A stretch of 59,271 nucleotides of DNA from Cysteiniphilum litorale. Its GTDB lineage: Bacteria; Pseudomonadota; Gammaproteobacteria; Francisellales; Francisellaceae. Under the pieces are notes generated by a model that saw only the letters and a list, made by a program, of their open reading frames with translations, made no database searches and was not told where the DNA came from. Position numbers and translations under genes: made by a program. The DNA lies in NCBI RefSeq assembly GCF_003428165.1, contig NZ_QLIQ01000019.1, positions 1 through 59,271 of the forward strand, written 5' to 3'. Shown here piece after piece: positions 34,424 to 43,175 of this stretch; the first letter of the stretch is position 1; each line of letters starts with the position of its first letter.

Positions 34424-35659
34424 TTATTGTGCATCTGGATTTTTGATGTAGCGTTGAGCTAATACAACGGGTAACAAAAAGCAGAAGATAAACCCAGGAC
34501 CAATATCCAGTATCCATGAATTCACCAAGCAGCCAATGGCAAAGGCAATGATAAGAATACGTGCGTTATTGCGCATCATCATTGGCATGTCTTTGGCATA
34601 GTAAAAAGAAGCAAGTAATAAAAAGATGAATATAGCCAGTGCCCAGATACCCGATTGCATTGCAAAATAGATATATTGATTATGCGGGTTATTAATCACG
34701 CGATAATATTTTTTGTCACGTGATGGTATTTCACTATTAATAAAATGCGTGCTGCATTGTGTTTGCGCGCCCGTACCACAGCCATAGAGAATGCGCTGTG
34801 GCTTATGTTCAAAAATTCCCAGAGCAGTGTGATAGAAGCCTAGACGAATACCCGCGGAAGTGTCAGTGTTTGTGCCATTATAATAGCTAATAGTGCTATT
34901 ATGGGCTTCATCAACACGCATCTTGAAGTTTGGCGAGAAATGATAAAATGCGGCAAAAACACTCGGGACAATGACAATAGCAGCAATTAAACCTTTCCAG
35001 CGAAATTTCATAAAAAAGCCAACTGCCAATACAGAAAACTCGATCAAATAACCGGTACGACTCGTGTTTAAGCCAAGCTCAGCACAAATAATGATAATGC
35101 CGAGAATCAGAAAAAGAATTCGCTGCTTTTTGCTGTGGGTTGTTAACGCCATTGAAAAGAGCATAAATGCAGAAATGGCAAAGATGAAGCCCGTCACAAA
35201 GTGTGATTGTGCCGCCGGAAAAGTCGGTCCACTAAAGACAATGGCATTTTCAGGGCTTAAGAAGTAGTAATTCACGAAAATAGCAATGACATTGAGTATC
35301 ACGCCAATAAAAAATGCCAATAAGAGCTTATTAATAATCTCAGGATTTTTATAGCAAACATAGGCGATAATCCAAACAATTAAGAGTTTGTAAAATTTGC
35401 CAACCCAACCAATCGATTCATTAAAGGGTAGTGTTGAATACAGGCAGCTAATCAAAGCCAATAAAATTAATGCAATTGCTGGCCAAATATAAAAGCGTTT
35501 GATTAAGGAGAATTTAGCACAATAGTCACCACTGATGATAAATAATAATAGTAAACATATGGCGAATATGCTGGTTAGGGCTGTGGAGACAGAAATGAAT
35601 ATCCCAAGTAGAAATGACAGAAGTGCATAGGTTCTTGTTAAGCTTAATTTTGTGGTCAT
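34424..35659 (-). CDS. O-antigen ligase family protein (WaaL-like)
   Basis: A 411-residue integral-membrane protein with ~11-12 hydrophobic segments. The large periplasmic loop (~ residues 235-330) contains RVINNPHNQYIYFAMQSG, the Wzy_C/WaaL motif with the conserved His. Such proteins transfer undecaprenyl-linked O-antigen to lipid A-core, or polymerise O-units. The neighbouring GT9 and GT2 genes support an LPS role. RBS AGAGAG lies upstream of ATG. It could also be an O-antigen polymerase. Confidence 0.82.
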   Translation of the reverse strand: MTTKLSLTRTYALLSFLLGIFISVSTALTSIFAICLLLLFIISGDYCAKFSLIKRFYIWPAIALILLALISCLYSTLPFNESIGWVGKFYKLLIVWIIAYVCYKNPEIINKLLLAFFIGVILNVIAIFVNYYFLSPENAIVFSGPTFPAAQSHFVTGFIFAISAFMLFSMALTTHSKKQRILFLILGIIIICAELGLNTSRTGYLIEFSVLAVGFFMKFRWKGLIAAIVIVPSVFAAFYHFSPNFKMRVDEAHNSTISYYNGTNTDTSAGIRLGFYHTALGIFEHKPQRILYGCGTGAQTQCSTHFINSEIPSRDKKYYRVINNPHNQYIYFAMQSGIWALAIFIFLLLASFYYAKDMPMMMRNNARILIIAFAIGCLVNSWILDIGPGFIFCFLLPVVLAQRYIKNPDAQ

Positions 35660-35750
35660 TGAAACTCTCTTTTATCAGAAGCTTGGTTAAGCAGCATGTG
35701 ATTCAAAAATCAGTTGTACATGTATGCATTGTCGTGGTTTTTAGGTAGAA

Positions 35751-36785
35751 TTGTCAAACCTGTATACTGAAATTGCGATTAAACTAATGAAAGCTGAGAA
35801 ATTGCGAATTGCTATAATACGCAGAAATGGGTTTGGTGATTTAGTTGTGGCAATCCCGTTGATTAATTATTTGTTCCATACATATCCAGACTGTGAAATT
35901 ACACTTTTTACTGATGAACGAAACAGTGCGCTAGTCAAATATATTCCTCATATACATAACCATGTTACTTTTATGAAAGGTAATAGGTATAAGGCTTATG
36001 TTGTCGCTGCATTTAAATATAGAGGAAAATACGATTGGGTTATTGCGGCTGATTGGGGTCCAATGAAGGGCGTTAGTTTTTTTATGAAGCTTCTAAATGC
36101 TAAGAAAAACTCAGCTTATGTTAACCTTAAGAAATATGTTAAAGCGTTTAGTGATGCAAAATTTTTGTTAGATCCAAGAGTGGATCAGCATGCTGGATTG
36201 ACAATCCTTCAACTGTTGCAAGGAAATAAATTGGAAATTCCGGAAAGCTATTTACCAAAATTTTCCCCAGTTAGTCAGGTTTGTCCAGCTGAGTTAACTG
36301 ATATTGAAAAGAAGCTACATTTTAATGATCAAAATCTTCAGCGGCTGATGGTTTCAGTTAGCAATAACCGCGAGAGCAGTTTGTTGAAAAGCGATAAAAT
36401 GGCAGATATTTTAAATTATCTTTATGATAATGGATATCAGTTTAATCTTGTGATTTCGTGTGAACAGAAAGACCAGGGTGAGGCGATTGAGTTAAAAGAG
36501 AAACTTGCTTTTGAAGCAAATATTGTTTCAACAACGAGCTTCGACTCATTCGTGTGTTTAGTTTCACAAATGGATGTTTTCCTCATTGGCGATGGAGGAA
36601 TTATGCATTTAGCGGGAGGGTTTTCCAAGAAACAGCTGTGTTTATTTGGGGGGATAAACGCTACACAATGGCATCCTTTAGGTGGTGAGGCACTTGTGTT
36701 ATATGACCCTGTAGATGTTAATTTACTATCCAGTAAAATAATAATCGATAAAATGAAAATCTTACTGACATCTAAGTGTAAATGA
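35751..36785 (+). CDS. Glycosyltransferase family 9 (LPS heptosyltransferase-like)
   Basis: GT-B transferase resembling ADP-heptose:LPS heptosyltransferases. LRIAIIRRNGFGDLVVAIPLINYL (~ residues 18-41) is the N-terminal GT9 motif with the Asp implicated in catalysis; VFLIGDGGIMHLAGGFSKKQLCLFGG (~280-305) is the nucleotide-sugar-binding motif with GDGGxxHLA. The start is uncertain: TTG 35751 has AGG 5 bases upstream, whereas ATG 35787 gives a tidier N-terminus (MKAEKLRIAII) but lacks an RBS. Divergent from the O-antigen ligase, convergent with a GT2 gene. Confidence 0.85.
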   Translation: MSNLYTEIAIKLMKAEKLRIAIIRRNGFGDLVVAIPLINYLFHTYPDCEITLFTDERNSALVKYIPHIHNHVTFMKGNRYKAYVVAAFKYRGKYDWVIAADWGPMKGVSFFMKLLNAKKNSAYVNLKKYVKAFSDAKFLLDPRVDQHAGLTILQLLQGNKLEIPESYLPKFSPVSQVCPAELTDIEKKLHFNDQNLQRLMVSVSNNRESSLLKSDKMADILNYLYDNGYQFNLVISCEQKDQGEAIELKEKLAFEANIVSTTSFDSFVCLVSQMDVFLIGDGGIMHLAGGFSKKQLCLFGGINATQWHPLGGEALVLYDPVDVNLLSSKIIIDKMKILLTSKCK

Positions 36786-36821
36786 TGCAGGTTATTGGAT
36801 TAAGAGTTTAGCTGTTATTGA

Positions 36822-37646
36822 TCAAAGCATGAAGGTACTTTTGGTGGGAGTAATTCTTTTTGAGTGTATAAGGTTTGATAGTAAGGACATGTTATCTATT
36901 TCATTCGAGCGATCTGCCTCTTTGTGCCATAAATGAAAAACTTCAGTGGCGAACTTACCAGATTTACGCCTTTTCCCATGATTCAGTATACGAATAACTA
37001 AGTCTGAGTCTTCAAATCCCCATCCCTCAAAACTTTCGTCAAAGCCTTTTATAGCAAGTAAGTCATTTTTCCAAAAGGCGAGATTACAAGTTTTGGCGCC
37101 TTGCCATTTATTTGGTTTTTTATAACGATTTAAAAAAGGAATATAAAGTTTTGGCAAGAGTTTATTTGAATTGTTGCACAAGGCATTAAATATCCACTCA
37201 AAGGCATTTTTTTTCCATAGTGGTAGTTGTTGCTGTAAAACTTTTTGTGTATAGCTTTCGGATAAAATAATACGATGACCAACGATAAAATAATTTGTCT
37301 CAGCTATTTTGCGGTGATTTTCGACAAAATGCATATTTGGTACGCAATCGCCATCAAGAAAAATAATGTAATCTCCAGAGGTGTTTTTAATGCCAAGGTT
37401 ACGTGCTCTTGCAGCACGAAACCCTTTATCCTCCTGCCATAAATGTTTTAAAGGAAAGCGAGCCACTGCTTTAAATTGCTCAATCATCTCTTTGGTTGCA
37501 GAAGTCGAGCCATCATCAACAATAATAACCTCAAAATTACTATCGGTTTGGTTGTTTAACGCCGTTAAAACAAGCTTGAGCGCTTCTGGCCAGTTATAGG
37601 TTGAAACAATAACTGAGATCAACCCTTGGTAGGTGTTATTGCTCAT
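36822..37646 (-). CDS. Glycosyltransferase family 2
   Basis: A 274-residue GT-A fold transferase. ISVIVSTYNWPEALKLVLTAL opens the fold (~ residues 10-30), VIIVDDGSTSATKEMI and IIFLDGDCVPN (DxD-type metal site) follow, and GWGFEDSDLVIRI (~210) is the ED motif with the catalytic base. These features fit galactosyl/N-acetylgalactosaminyl-type GT2 enzymes acting on LPS or capsule. ATG 37646 follows GGGAG and overlaps the end of the upstream GT2 gene by 11 bases; an upstream in-frame start at 37709 would lie inside that gene. Confidence 0.87.
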   Translation of the reverse strand: MSNNTYQGLISVIVSTYNWPEALKLVLTALNNQTDSNFEVIIVDDGSTSATKEMIEQFKAVARFPLKHLWQEDKGFRAARARNLGIKNTSGDYIIFLDGDCVPNMHFVENHRKIAETNYFIVGHRIILSESYTQKVLQQQLPLWKKNAFEWIFNALCNNSNKLLPKLYIPFLNRYKKPNKWQGAKTCNLAFWKNDLLAIKGFDESFEGWGFEDSDLVIRILNHGKRRKSGKFATEVFHLWHKEADRSNEIDNMSLLSNLIHSKRITPTKSTFML

Positions 37647-38397
37647 TTTGCTGTTTCTCCCATAATTTAACATATTTAAAATATGAGCCATAAGCTGATA
37701 ATTTAGCAATTAAATAACCGCGTTTACCATCTAGAAATCCTAAGCGCATAATAAAGCCACGTAAGAAAGTCCAATGTTTATGAAAACTTGCCTTTAGCAA
37801 GGAAGTTCTTTTGCCTTTTTGCCAAAGAATCGTGGAGGTGCCATCGCTATAATCATTCATTTTCTTTAATGAGCTGGTAATGCTGTCTTGTGAGTAATGT
37901 AGCAATATGCCAGAGATAAGCTGAGGATTGTGATTGCTGATAAGTCGCTCATGGATGATGTCACTAGAGTATTTGGCTTCTGTGCGTTTAAATAAACGTG
38001 TAATAACATCTCTTCCCCAATCACCATGCTTAATCCATTGCCCACAAAACTGAGATAATCTTTTGAATTTATATACACTGTACTGATCATTTTCAATGAC
38101 TGTTAAAATGTTATTTTTAAGCTCATCGGTGACGACTTCATCGGCGTCTAGTGCCAGCAACCATGTGCTTGAGGCTTTAGCAATTGCAATATTTTTTTGC
38201 TCGCCAAATCCAAGCCAATCCTGATGATGAATTTTAGCACCATAAGATTTAGCAATTTCAAGTGTCTTATCGGTACTGCCTGAGTCAACGACAATAATCT
38301 CGTCTGCCCATTTGATAGACTCCAAGCAGCGCGCGATATTCTTTTCTTCGTTTTTAGTAATAATTACTACGCCAAGCGTGTTTTTCTTTTCAGTCAT
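37636..38397 (-). CDS. LPS-core glycosyltransferase family 2 (WaaE/KdtX-like)
   Basis: A 253-residue transferase of the LPS beta-1,4-glucosyltransferase type that adds a hexose to the inner-core heptose. LGVVIITKNEEKNIARCLESIKWADEIIVVDSGSTDKT (~ residues 8-45) and the DxD-like LALDADEVVTDEL are characteristic, as is YSSDIIHERLI. ATG 38397 is chosen because the protein then starts 10 residues before the first strand; it lacks a clear RBS. Its upstream region contains the 7-bp tandem-repeat tract shared with the divergent YhhN gene. Overlaps the next GT2 gene by 11 bases. Confidence 0.85.
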   Translation of the reverse strand: MTEKKNTLGVVIITKNEEKNIARCLESIKWADEIIVVDSGSTDKTLEIAKSYGAKIHHQDWLGFGEQKNIAIAKASSTWLLALDADEVVTDELKNNILTVIENDQYSVYKFKRLSQFCGQWIKHGDWGRDVITRLFKRTEAKYSSDIIHERLISNHNPQLISGILLHYSQDSITSSLKKMNDYSDGTSTILWQKGKRTSLLKASFHKHWTFLRGFIMRLGFLDGKRGYLIAKLSAYGSYFKYVKLWEKQQNEQ

Positions 38398-38493
38398 AAG
38401 TGCAAGGTTGACCGGATTTGATTGCTGCGTATCATAACATAAGTTAAGCAATGACAAGAATGCGTTGTGATAATAATTTGTTAGAATGTTTTT

Positions 38494-38591
38494 GTTGGAT
38501 GTTGGATGTTGGATGTTGGATGTTGGATGTTGGATGTTGGATGTTGGATGTTGGATGTTGGATGTTGGATGTTGGATGTTGGATGTTGGAT
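38494..38591 (+). repeat. 7-bp tandem repeat GTTGGAT, 14 perfect copies
   Basis: Exactly 98 bases of uninterrupted heptamers. The array ends 9 bases before the ATG of the YhhN gene and lies about 97-194 bases upstream of the divergent GT2 start. Each unit holds a GGA that could act as a weak ribosome-binding core. Perfect copies of a non-triplet unit suggest ongoing slippage. Confidence 0.95.
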
Positions 38592-38600
38592 AAATAAGTT

Positions 38601-39245
38601 ATGTTAGGAATAATTGGATTAACGCTATTAATTGCATTATGCGCGAGCATACATATTATCGACAAATATCGTACGATGAGTGTTTTAAGTTATGTGTTTA
38701 AGCCATTAACAACCTTGTTGATTTTGCTATATGCATTTTGCTTTAGCGCGGAGACTAACATGTTTGTGGTGTTGATTTTATTGGGATTAATGCTGTCATT
38801 AATAGGTGATGTTTTTTTGCTATCGACAAAGGAGAAATACTTCACTGGTGGGCTTGCGAGTTTCTTGTTGGCGCATATTGCTTATATTATGGCTTTCTCG
38901 TTGCGGCTTACATTATTTCATTGGTGGGTTATTGCTGTGATGTTGCTATATGCAGTAGTGTTTTATCTTAAGTTACACCCAAAACTGGGCTCAGATCGCA
39001 TTGCCGTTGCTGTTTATATTGTGATTATTGTGGTAATGGGGGCTGTGGCTGTTAATGTCTATCTTGCCGATAAGTCATTACCAAGCCTGTATATGATGCT
39101 TGGTGCATTGTGCTTTATGTTCTCAGATTCCGTGTTGGCGTGGGATAAGTTTAAACGCAAGTTAAAGCAAGAACCAAGCCTTGTCATGATCAGTTATTAT
39201 TTGGCGCAATATTTAATCGCAAGCGCGGCGATAGCTTTTTATTGA
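38601..39245 (+). CDS. YhhN-family membrane protein (lysoplasmalogenase-like)
   Basis: A 214-residue integral-membrane protein with about eight hydrophobic segments. FKPLTTLLILLYAF, LSLIGDVFLL (~ residues 72-81) and MFSDSVLAWDKF (~174-185) with the conserved Asp residues match the YhhN/TMEM86 family; the animal members hydrolyse the vinyl-ether bond of lysoplasmalogen. The bacterial substrate is uncertain. The only RBS-like sequences before ATG are in the 7-bp repeats, so expression probably depends on that tract. Its last 7 bases overlap the convergent flavoprotein gene. Confidence 0.85.
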   Translation: MLGIIGLTLLIALCASIHIIDKYRTMSVLSYVFKPLTTLLILLYAFCFSAETNMFVVLILLGLMLSLIGDVFLLSTKEKYFTGGLASFLLAHIAYIMAFSLRLTLFHWWVIAVMLLYAVVFYLKLHPKLGSDRIAVAVYIVIIVVMGAVAVNVYLADKSLPSLYMMLGALCFMFSDSVLAWDKFKRKLKQEPSLVMISYYLAQYLIASAAIAFY

Positions 39246-40486
39246 AGATGACTACACACCTTAGCAAGAACACTTAGTTTGCGTTTGGCGTCTGTGGCAT
39301 AATCATTGGTTTCATCCCAAGCATAACCTGCGAGAATTGAGCAGATCTTGGCTTTGATTTCAGGTGGCTGAGTATGGCTAAAAATAATTTGTTGTAATTC
39401 ACCGGTGTACCAAGCGCGGACATAAGATTTAAAAGTGTTAACGCCTTTTTGTAAGGGAAGAGCAAAGTCTTGTTGCCAGTTAACGCGCTCGCCTTTTAGC
39501 GATTTATCTAATGTTTCAGCGGCAAGGACGGCTGATTTTAGAGCAATCGTGACTCCTGATGAGAATATAGGATCTAAAAACTCACCAGCATTACCAAGAA
39601 GTGCGTAGCCTGTGCCATGCAGTGTGCTCACATCTTGGGCATAGCCGACAATCTTGCGCACTGGCATATCAAAACTAACTTCTTTTAAAATATTAGATAA
39701 ACTAGGTGTTTCATTAATAAGTGCTATTAATATTTTTTCGTATTCATCTTCACTTTGTTGTAGCAAATGAGGCTCACCAACAACACCAAGTGAGTATTTA
39801 GTTGGGCTTAACGGAATCAACCAAAACCAAATATTGCTGTGCGTTGGGTGTACAGTGATCAAGATTTTATTTTGGTCAAATAGCCTTTGATCAAGTGCGA
39901 TATTGATATGTGTGAAGACAGACATGCGCGGTGGAAATTCACTTGGTAGATTAAGTTTTAGTAAATTAGGCAGTACGCGCGCAAAACCACTAGCATCAAG
40001 TACAAAGCGTGCGTGATATTGGTGTGTTTTGCCACTTTTATCCATTGTAGTGATCATTTGGCTATTGTCGCTTAGTTGAATATCAATGACTTGTTGCTCA
40101 TAGATGATTGTTGTGCCAAATTGTGTAGCTTGATCAGCTAACAGCTTATCAAAAACACTGCGCTCGACTTGGAATGTGCTATCAAATCCAGCGCTAAACT
40201 TTTGACTAAAATCAAACTCAGTGTAGTGATCTTGGCAGAAAAAAGCGGCACCATTTTTAAATTGAAAATGTGCGTCTTCGATGCAGGGCAGTAAATTAGC
40301 GTGCTCTAGAAATTCCATCGCTTGTGGCAGCAGGCTCTCGCCAATGGAGAAACGCGGGAATTTGGAGGATTCAATAATGGTGACTTGATAGCCTTTCTGT
40401 GCAAGGATTGATGCGGCAACAGTGCCTGAGGGACCTGCACCAATGATTAAAACATCGGTGTTAAAAGCGTTAGATCTAGTATTCAT
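39239..40486 (-). CDS. FAD-dependent oxidoreductase of the flavin-halogenase/geranylgeranyl-reductase group
   Basis: A 415-residue flavoprotein. The dinucleotide motif GAGPSGTVAA lies at ~ residues 16-25 and PRFSIGESLLPQAMEFL at ~44-60. NIWFWLIPLS (~210) contains WxWxIP and FLDPIFSSGV (~300) contains FxxPxxSxG, two motifs shared with flavin-dependent halogenases. The halogenase catalytic Lys cannot be confirmed by eye, and related reductases and hydroxylases also share these motifs. It needs a flavin reductase, none of which is adjacent. Single gene on the minus strand. Confidence 0.75.
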   Translation of the reverse strand: MNTRSNAFNTDVLIIGAGPSGTVAASILAQKGYQVTIIESSKFPRFSIGESLLPQAMEFLEHANLLPCIEDAHFQFKNGAAFFCQDHYTEFDFSQKFSAGFDSTFQVERSVFDKLLADQATQFGTTIIYEQQVIDIQLSDNSQMITTMDKSGKTHQYHARFVLDASGFARVLPNLLKLNLPSEFPPRMSVFTHINIALDQRLFDQNKILITVHPTHSNIWFWLIPLSPTKYSLGVVGEPHLLQQSEDEYEKILIALINETPSLSNILKEVSFDMPVRKIVGYAQDVSTLHGTGYALLGNAGEFLDPIFSSGVTIALKSAVLAAETLDKSLKGERVNWQQDFALPLQKGVNTFKSYVRAWYTGELQQIIFSHTQPPEIKAKICSILAGYAWDETNDYATDAKRKLSVLAKVCSHLQ

Positions 40487-40615
40487 TAGAAGTCATTGAG
40501 TAATAGTATTTGAGTTAGTGTGCTCACTGTAATCAAAAATCAAGCGTTACTCTATAATAATTTCATAAAAAGCAGGTTTTTGTACTTTTCTTTTTTTTTG
40601 TCATCAGTTATCTTG

Positions 40616-40643
40616 TTACCGAGCATTTTTTGCTCGTAGGTAA
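40616..40643 (+). other. Hairpin in the leader of the outer-membrane protein gene
   Basis: CGAGCA-TTTTT-TGCTCG (40620-40636), extended by TTACC (40616-40620) and GGTAA (40639-40643) across a small bulge. It lies about 35 bases before the start codon and 20 bases before the RBS. A run of T precedes it, so it may set mRNA stability rather than end a transcript. Confidence 0.45.
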
Positions 40644-40678
40644 AATTACCCGTAAAGAAAACAGGAAGGGGAAGACAA

Positions 40679-42091
40679 ATGTTAAAAAAAATCACATTGG
40701 CAATGCTTGCCGCATCTGCTGCCACGGCAGTCTATGCGCAAGATGCTAACACTGGTAGTGCAGATAATCAATCGGTACAAGCACAGATTGCTGAGCTAAA
40801 AAAAGAGATTGCCGCATTGCAAGCAAGCCAAGAAGCGATGGCAAAATCAGCACCTACGCAAACGCAACATGGTAGTGTTGAGAGTGTTGGTACTGGCACT
40901 GATAGCACTGATCATGTTACGGTGCCAACGAATATGGGGCAGATTCAGAACTTCTTGTTCTCAGATGTGCATGATGGTGTTATTCCGATGGGCATGCTAA
41001 GCTCATCACAGTTTGCTTTAGGATTATTAAAGCAGCGTAATATGTATAGCGATCGCGCGTTAGTGTTTGGTGGTTATTTGGAAGCAGATCCACAGGTTTG
41101 GAATGGCAGTAAGATTGTGCGTAATAATGTTGGGACTGAGACTGGCGTACAAACCTATCAATCAGGTAAAGGCTTGCCAATTACTACTGCTAACTTATAT
41201 GTTGCAGCGAACTTAGGTCGTTATGTGACCGCTGAGACAACCTTAGCAGCTGATCCATCTGACGGCTATAAAGTCAATGCACAAGATGCTTTTGTGATGT
41301 TTGGTAATTTAGATGACTTCCCACTGTATGCAACGGTTGGTAAAAACCGCTTAGCATTCGGTTCATTCTCAGGTGGTGGTCCATGGACTGGTTCATTGAC
41401 GCAGATGTTATTTAGACCAGGTCGTGTTAATAATGTCTCTCTTGCTTACTATAAGGATGGTCTAAGCAGTAATTTGACACTTTTCCAAACCGATGATCAC
41501 ACCAGTGACTTTGTTTATGCTGCATTTTATGGCAACGAGATTGGTAAGTTGGCATACGGCATTAATGGTGGTTACGTCTACAATGTTAGTGGTACAGGTA
41601 ATAGCTCATTTAATTTGGCAACAAACCCAGGACCAAGTAAGACGCGTATTGGTGCAGTAAACTTCGATACAAGCTTGGCTTATGATATCTATGGTGTTGG
41701 TGCTGGTTGGGCGCAAACGACAAATAAATCAGATATGACAAATAATGGCTATGCTGGTGCTTGGTATGTTCAAGCTGGCTTCTCACCAGAGATTTATGGT
41801 CGTTCAACCAACTTCAATATCGCCTATAACGGTGCTTATAACACTAATAATTTACCGATTACTTTAAGTGGTAATGCAGATAAAGGTTATGGGACAACGT
41901 CGGGGGCTACCTCAAGTAATAACTATAAAGTTATCTACCCAGGTTCTGGTGTTGATAAGATGATTGTTGCTTCAGCGCAACGTCCATTCTTCACTGAGAA
42001 TGTGTTGATTGGTCTAGAATATGCTTATATGCATATGTACAACAATCAGCATACTAATGCATATACTTTAGATATCTCAGTATACTTCTAA
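40679..42091 (+). CDS. Outer-membrane beta-barrel protein (DUF3573/LbtU-like porin)
   Basis: A 470-residue exported protein. The signal peptide is MLKKITLAMLAASAATAVYA, cut before QD. Residues ~30-58 form a short coiled coil (QSVQAQIAELKKEIAALQASQEAM), often periplasmic and trimerising. The remainder is Gly/Asn/Tyr-rich with alternating amphipathic strands, ending in an aromatic DISVYF, the usual barrel-assembly signal. This layout fits the LbtU/DUF3573 group known from Legionella and Francisella, some of which import siderophore iron; no Fur box was seen. RBS AGGAAGGGG lies ~10 bases upstream. Confidence 0.75.
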   Translation: MLKKITLAMLAASAATAVYAQDANTGSADNQSVQAQIAELKKEIAALQASQEAMAKSAPTQTQHGSVESVGTGTDSTDHVTVPTNMGQIQNFLFSDVHDGVIPMGMLSSSQFALGLLKQRNMYSDRALVFGGYLEADPQVWNGSKIVRNNVGTETGVQTYQSGKGLPITTANLYVAANLGRYVTAETTLAADPSDGYKVNAQDAFVMFGNLDDFPLYATVGKNRLAFGSFSGGGPWTGSLTQMLFRPGRVNNVSLAYYKDGLSSNLTLFQTDDHTSDFVYAAFYGNEIGKLAYGINGGYVYNVSGTGNSSFNLATNPGPSKTRIGAVNFDTSLAYDIYGVGAGWAQTTNKSDMTNNGYAGAWYVQAGFSPEIYGRSTNFNIAYNGAYNTNNLPITLSGNADKGYGTTSGATSSNNYKVIYPGSGVDKMIVASAQRPFFTENVLIGLEYAYMHMYNNQHTNAYTLDISVYF

Positions 42092-42138
42092 AGATAAAAA
42101 ACCGTAAAAAATAGGAAGAACTCCTCAACTTTCTATTT

Positions 42139-42324
42139 TTGCTATTTTTACTATTAAGCCTGCAGTCGCAGGCTTTTTTGTTTGATCTTGCTGAAGTGCT
42201 TGATGATGTTTATGGTGATGCGATTTTGGCAGCGCAAAAAGAAACGGGACTGGCCGAAAGTGAATTCCCAGCATGCTTGCCTTACACGTTAGCGCAATTA
42301 TTAGATGATGAGTTTTATCCTTAA
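42139..42324 (+). CDS. Possible small exported protein, or remnant
   Basis: A 61-codon frame that would begin with TTG 42139 and encode a hydrophobic signal-like stretch ending QSQA, then FLFDLAEVLDDVYGDAILAAQKETGLAESEF and a C-terminus LLDDEFYP. The body reads like a real acidic protein with natural codon use, but no ATG or RBS fits; AGGAAG at 42113 is too far. A terminator-like hairpin lies inside the signal-peptide part. Its stop overlaps the exonuclease III stop. It may be a decayed gene. Confidence 0.35.
   Translation: MLFLLLSLQSQAFLFDLAEVLDDVYGDAILAAQKETGLAESEFPACLPYTLAQLLDDEFYP
42156..42179 (+). terminator. Rho-independent terminator after the outer-membrane protein gene
   Basis: AAGCCTGC-AGTC-GCAGGCTT followed by a T-run (42174-42179), 64 bases after the barrel-gene stop codon. 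Confidence 0.8.
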
Positions 42325-43091
42325 GTTTGATAGGTTATTGATAAAGGTGCGTGATCTGAAAACCATGAATCAGTGTAGATGCTATCTGCAATGACTTTGT
42401 CTTTTAATTCAGGTGTAATCCACTGATAATCAATTCGCCAACCGACATTTTTAGCGCGTGCCTGACCGCGATTCGACCACCAGGTATATTGTTCAGCTTG
42501 TTGATTAATCACGCGAAAGGCATCAATCCAGCCAATATAATCAAAGACATGATCAAGCCACGCACGTTCCTCAGGTAAAACGCCGGATGTTTTCTGGTTT
42601 TGTTTCCAATTTTTAATATCGATTTCTTTGTGCACGATATTAACATCACCGCAGACGATAAAGCGCTTGTTATGGTTAATTTGATCTTTGAGTATATCTT
42701 TATACTTATCTAAAAAATCCATTTTATACGCCTGACGTTCATCACCGCTTGAGCCTGAAGGGATATAAATAGAGGCGATACTTAAATCATCATAATCAAA
42801 TTGAATATAGCGCCCCTCATCATCTGCCCAGTCTATGCCTAGGGTGTGGATGATGCGCTTAGGTTTGCGTTTGGCATAGATGGCAACGCCACTGTAGCCT
42901 TTTTTCTTGGCATCAGTATAAGCATAGTGATAGCCTTCAGGGAAATAAATGCCATCGTCTTTGAGTTGATCAAACTGTGCTTTCGTTTCTTGAATACATA
43001 AAAAATCAGCATCTTGCTGGGTGAACCAGTCAAAAAAGCCCTTGCGCGTGGCAGCGCGAATGCCGTTGGCATTAAATGAAATAACCTTCAT
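42321..43091 (-). CDS. Exodeoxyribonuclease III (AP endonuclease)
   Basis: EEP-fold nuclease for abasic-site repair. MKVISFNANGIRAATRKGFFDWF opens the fold with the conserved Asn; CIQETKAQ carries the metal-binding Glu; YSGVAIYAKRKP, CGDVNIVHKEIDIKN (Asp/Asn site), and WFSDHAPL with the catalytic His at the end are all intact. Length 256 fits the ExoA/XthA family. ATG 43091 follows GAGGGA; the frame extends nine codons further upstream without family similarity. The downstream end overlaps a small convergent ORF. Confidence 0.93.
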   Translation of the reverse strand: MKVISFNANGIRAATRKGFFDWFTQQDADFLCIQETKAQFDQLKDDGIYFPEGYHYAYTDAKKKGYSGVAIYAKRKPKRIIHTLGIDWADDEGRYIQFDYDDLSIASIYIPSGSSGDERQAYKMDFLDKYKDILKDQINHNKRFIVCGDVNIVHKEIDIKNWKQNQKTSGVLPEERAWLDHVFDYIGWIDAFRVINQQAEQYTWWSNRGQARAKNVGWRIDYQWITPELKDKVIADSIYTDSWFSDHAPLSITYQT

Positions 43092-43127
43092 ATAATCATC
43101 CCTCTTGTCTTTCTGCAATAAAAATAA

Positions 43128-43153
43128 ATAAAAAAGCCCGCAACAGCGGGCTT
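43128..43153 (-). terminator. Rho-independent terminator of the FKBP gene
   Basis: On the minus strand AAGCCCGC-TGTT-GCGGGCTT is followed by a T-run. It lies 22 bases after the FKBP stop codon and before the exonuclease gene. Confidence 0.85.
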
Positions 43154-43175
43154 AAGATTAAAATGTCAGAGTATA

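Noticed and set aside
38494-38591. Tandem heptamers as a CRISPR or as coding sequence on the minus strand (a repeated NIQHPTS frame)
   Set aside because: There are no spacers, and the minus-strand frame is only the translation of the repeat, without RBS or domain.
42156-42179. Possible riboswitch or attenuator between the barrel gene and exonuclease gene
   Set aside because: The structure is a simple stem with tetraloop and T-run, fully explained as a terminator.
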